This document shows, piece by piece, positions 52,883-55,012 of a stretch of 55,012 nucleotides of DNA. Origin of the DNA: Hydrogenophaga intermedia (GTDB taxonomy: Bacteria > Pseudomonadota > Gammaproteobacteria > Burkholderiales > Burkholderiaceae_C). The stretch is from positions 1 to 55,012 of the forward strand of contig NZ_CCAE010000030.1 of NCBI RefSeq assembly GCF_000723405.1. Direction: 5' to 3'. The notes beneath the pieces are model-generated. The model ran no database searches. It was not told the origin of the DNA and saw only the letters and a program-made list of their open reading frames with translations. Made by a program: the position numbers and the translations under genes. The first letter of the stretch is position 1. The number at the start of each line of letters is the position of its first letter.

Positions 52883-55012
52883 TCAGTAGGGTGTGGAACG
52901 CTGAGGCAGCGCTGATACACATCCTGCCCAGTCCTTGGGCTGAAACGCAGTACTTTCTCCGCTTGACGGGTTTCGGATCACAACAGTCCCCGTGCTTTCT
53001 TGCAGATAGATCACCCTGCCATCCTTGTAGTAGCGAACTCCAGACGGGCTGTTGACCACATTCTCAACGTGACCTGCAAACTGCTCGCGCGTCCGAATGC
53101 CTAGCCCTTTGAATTCACCTTGCTCCAGGACATGTTTTTCGAATGCCTGAGCGAAGGTGGCGCCGGCGGTGAGCAGGGCCAGGTACTGGGCGTCGTCGCT
53201 GGTGTAGTCACCCAGGAAGCGCTGGCCGGTGAGTTGGGCGATCTGCTCGCGCACGAGGCGCTGTTCGAGGAAGCCGTCGCCCAGGCGTTTCTGGAGGGTG
53301 TTGGGGTCCAGGGCCAGCAGGGCGAGCTGGGCGCCGGCGTCGGTCCACCGGCGCTGCTGGGTGAAGTTCGGATCGGTCTGGAAGAGCACGCCAGACGCCG
53401 GATCGGCAACCGGCTGGAACAGCGCGCTGCCCAGGTTCACCGAGGGCCCTGACGACACGGAGGGCGCGTCGCTGGCGTGCTGCTCGTGGCGAAGTTCGCT
53501 CACCTGCAGGGTGGTGGGGATGCGCTGGTCGACGGCGGATTCGAGCCAGCCGTACTTGGGGCTGCAGTCGAAGTTGCCCAGGAGGCAGTCCTCCCCGATG
53601 ACCCCCCAGGTGTAGGCCGTGCCCGTGCGGGTGATGTCGGCCTGCACCTGCGTGGCCTGGTTGTTGGCGGTCACGCCCAGGGCGCTGAGCGTGCCGCCGG
53701 CGATGACTTCGCTGTCCTGGTTGGTGAACTGTTCGCGGATGTTCAGGCGGGCGTTGCCCCCGGCAAGGATCTGGCCGGGCTCGCTGTGCAGGGTGCTGAG
53801 CGCGGGGCGGGTCTCGGTGACGTTCTGGTAGATGTCGAAGGGCTGCAGTTCGGCGTTGATGGCGCTGCGCAGGGTGGTGAGCTTCTCGCCCAGGGCGACC
53901 CAGGGGGCGGCTTGGGCCTGCCATTGCTCAAGGGCTTCGCGGTACTGGGGCGTGTCGCCGCTGACCTCGTTGTCGGCGCTGATGGGGCGCGGCATGGGGC
54001 CGGGGGCGTCGCCTGCGGGTGGGGTGATGCCCAGGGCGGCCCAGATGGGGTCGTCTCGGGTGTAGGCGAACTGCGCCTCGGCCCAGACCTGCGTCTCGTT
54101 GTCTCCGCTGCCCACGGTGACCATGCCGGCGGCCACATACGGTTCGGGGCCGTGGTACCAGGTGGCCAGGCGCGGGTCAACGTAGACAGGGTCGGGGACG
54201 GGGCCGGCTTGGGCCAGGGCCTGGGCGCTGGCGTGGGTGAAGAGCCGGGAGCGGCCGTGGGCGCTGTACTCGTCCCACTCCCCGCCGCCGAAGATGGACC
54301 CCACGGGCTTGACGGCCATCCAGGCGACGTCGCTCGCATCGACGTCGCCCGAGGGGGTGAAGTACAGGGTGCGGGTGGTGGTGTCGCCGCCATCGCTGAT
54401 GACTTCGGTCTGCAGGTGCTCGTTGGCGTTGAGGAGCACGCGCGCGCCGATGTCCAGATCGCCCAGGGCCTCGATGCGCGCGGAGCGGTTCTCGATGCGA
54501 TCGGCCGACAGGGCCATGTCGCCCGCGCTCAGGATCAGGGCTCCGCGCTGGTTGACGAGGGCATCACTCGCCTGGATGGACAGATCGCTTCGCGCTGCGA
54601 TGACGGCGTCTTCGGCGTTGACCACGCTGTCAGCGGCAACGGAGACCTGATCGCCGTAGAGACGACCCGTGTTGTGAACACTGCTGGCCTGGACACTCAC
54701 GTCGACGCCATCGATCAGGCCCGCGTTGTTGAGGCTGGTGGCCGCCAGGCTTGTCTGGCCTCCACTGATCTGGCCGGCGTTGTTGAGCTCGCCTGGGGTG
54801 CTGAGCGAGACGGCTTGCTGGCTGCTGATCCGGGCGTCTGCGCCGTTCTCGATGCCGCTGGCTTGAACGCTCAGGTCCCCGTTGCTCTGCAGGCTGCCCT
54901 TGTTGACCAGGCGCCCGTCGGCCAGCAGCACCAGTTCAGCCTGGGCCGAGAGCACGCCCTGGTTGTTCACCCCCAGGCCCTTCTCCGTGCCGACAAGGAA
55001 GATGTGGTTGGC
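52883..55012 (-). CDS. CdiA/filamentous-haemagglutinin family exoprotein, 3' part with toxin-like C terminus
   Basis: The frame is open to the window edge (no start; the GTG at 54970 is internal). About 710 residues are visible. First come FHA-type repeats (LNNAGLIDGVDVSVQASSVHN-like, every about 20 residues). Then comes the conserved pre-FHA-2 region (ITRTGTAYTWGV, KRLGDGFLEQRLVREQIAQL, DAQYLALLTAGATFAQA). The usual FHA-2/VENN part is missing: after FAQAF follows a C-terminal module of about 80 residues (GEFKGLGIRTREQFAGHVENV, STGTVVIRNP). That module looks like a nuclease-type toxin domain, but I cannot name the family. The outer-membrane partner cdiB is not in view. Confidence 0.82.
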   Translation of the reverse strand, partial: ANHIFLVGTEKGLGVNNQGVLSAQAELVLLADGRLVNKGSLQSNGDLSVQASGIENGADARISSQQAVSLSTPGELNNAGQISGGQTSLAATSLNNAGLIDGVDVSVQASSVHNTGRLYGDQVSVAADSVVNAEDAVIAARSDLSIQASDALVNQRGALILSAGDMALSADRIENRSARIEALGDLDIGARVLLNANEHLQTEVISDGGDTTTRTLYFTPSGDVDASDVAWMAVKPVGSIFGGGEWDEYSAHGRSRLFTHASAQALAQAGPVPDPVYVDPRLATWYHGPEPYVAAGMVTVGSGDNETQVWAEAQFAYTRDDPIWAALGITPPAGDAPGPMPRPISADNEVSGDTPQYREALEQWQAQAAPWVALGEKLTTLRSAINAELQPFDIYQNVTETRPALSTLHSEPGQILAGGNARLNIREQFTNQDSEVIAGGTLSALGVTANNQATQVQADITRTGTAYTWGVIGEDCLLGNFDCSPKYGWLESAVDQRIPTTLQVSELRHEQHASDAPSVSSGPSVNLGSALFQPVADPASGVLFQTDPNFTQQRRWTDAGAQLALLALDPNTLQKRLGDGFLEQRLVREQIAQLTGQRFLGDYTSDDAQYLALLTAGATFAQAFEKHVLEQGEFKGLGIRTREQFAGHVENVVNSPSGVRYYKDGRVIYLQESTGTVVIRNPSSGESTAFQPKDWAGCVSALPQRSTPY

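Noticed and set aside
52529..53055. Plus-strand short frames within the CdiA end region
   Set aside because: They are antisense to the CdiA-like gene and the small immunity candidate, with no ribosome sites or recognisable motifs.

Overview
The window is about 55 kb of very GC-rich DNA with dense operons (many 4-bp ATGA stop/start overlaps), Liv-type transporters, several acyl-CoA gene sets, a PHA phasin, slmA and argB. This points to a betaproteobacterium of the Burkholderiales, most likely Comamonadaceae (a Hydrogenophaga/Acidovorax-like organism). The assignment is an inference from gene content; no rRNA or tRNA gene is present. Most genes look like ordinary chromosomal catabolism, and accessory character appears at about 40.5-43.1 kb and at the right end.

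Left part (1-15.6 kb): a frameshifted Mg2+-type P-type ATPase, a MarR regulator divergent from a tannase-family lipoprotein, then a nine-gene minus-strand operon (15548 to 5167). Its order TetR, SDR, carboxyltransferase, acyl-CoA dehydrogenase, enoyl-CoA hydratase, biotin carboxylase matches the acyclic terpene utilisation order atuR-B-C-D-E-F. A second acyl-CoA dehydrogenase, a thioesterase and an aldehyde dehydrogenase follow. A 26-bp near-perfect palindrome in front of the TetR gene is the likely operator.

Middle (15.6-24.7 kb): ergothioneine genes egtB-egtD behind a DUF427 gene, an FMO-like flavoprotein, a PAP2 phosphatase, and an ECF42-type sigma factor module (sigma, VOC protein, two YCII/DGPF proteins) with a matching promoter motif. 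Then come a DMT-transporter remnant, a TPR-methyltransferase and a SWIB-domain protein. From 24.7 to 40.5 kb there is fatty-acid and CoA chemistry: a hydratase, a PlpD-like patatin autotransporter, a thioesterase, a five-gene Liv ABC operon, and a convergent thiolase / FadN-like / DUF2147 / acyl-CoA dehydrogenase / TetR set, separated by a strong terminator and a palindromic element.

At 40.7 kb lies a 623-residue protein with a Ser-rich N terminus, a Cys-His-Asp pattern resembling ShET2/EspL cysteine-protease effectors, and an ankyrin-like tail. A truncated paralogue sits beside it. I regard this as the most unusual locus. Next are slmA, a TctD/TctE-like two-component system, argB, an alcohol-forming fatty acyl reductase (Marinobacter Maqu_2507 type), a phasin, a patatin and a TetR regulator, which together suggest storage-lipid metabolism. 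The right edge holds a rearranged CdiA-type contact-dependent inhibition locus: a truncated exoprotein with a C-terminal toxin-like module, a displaced CdiA fragment, and two candidate immunity genes.
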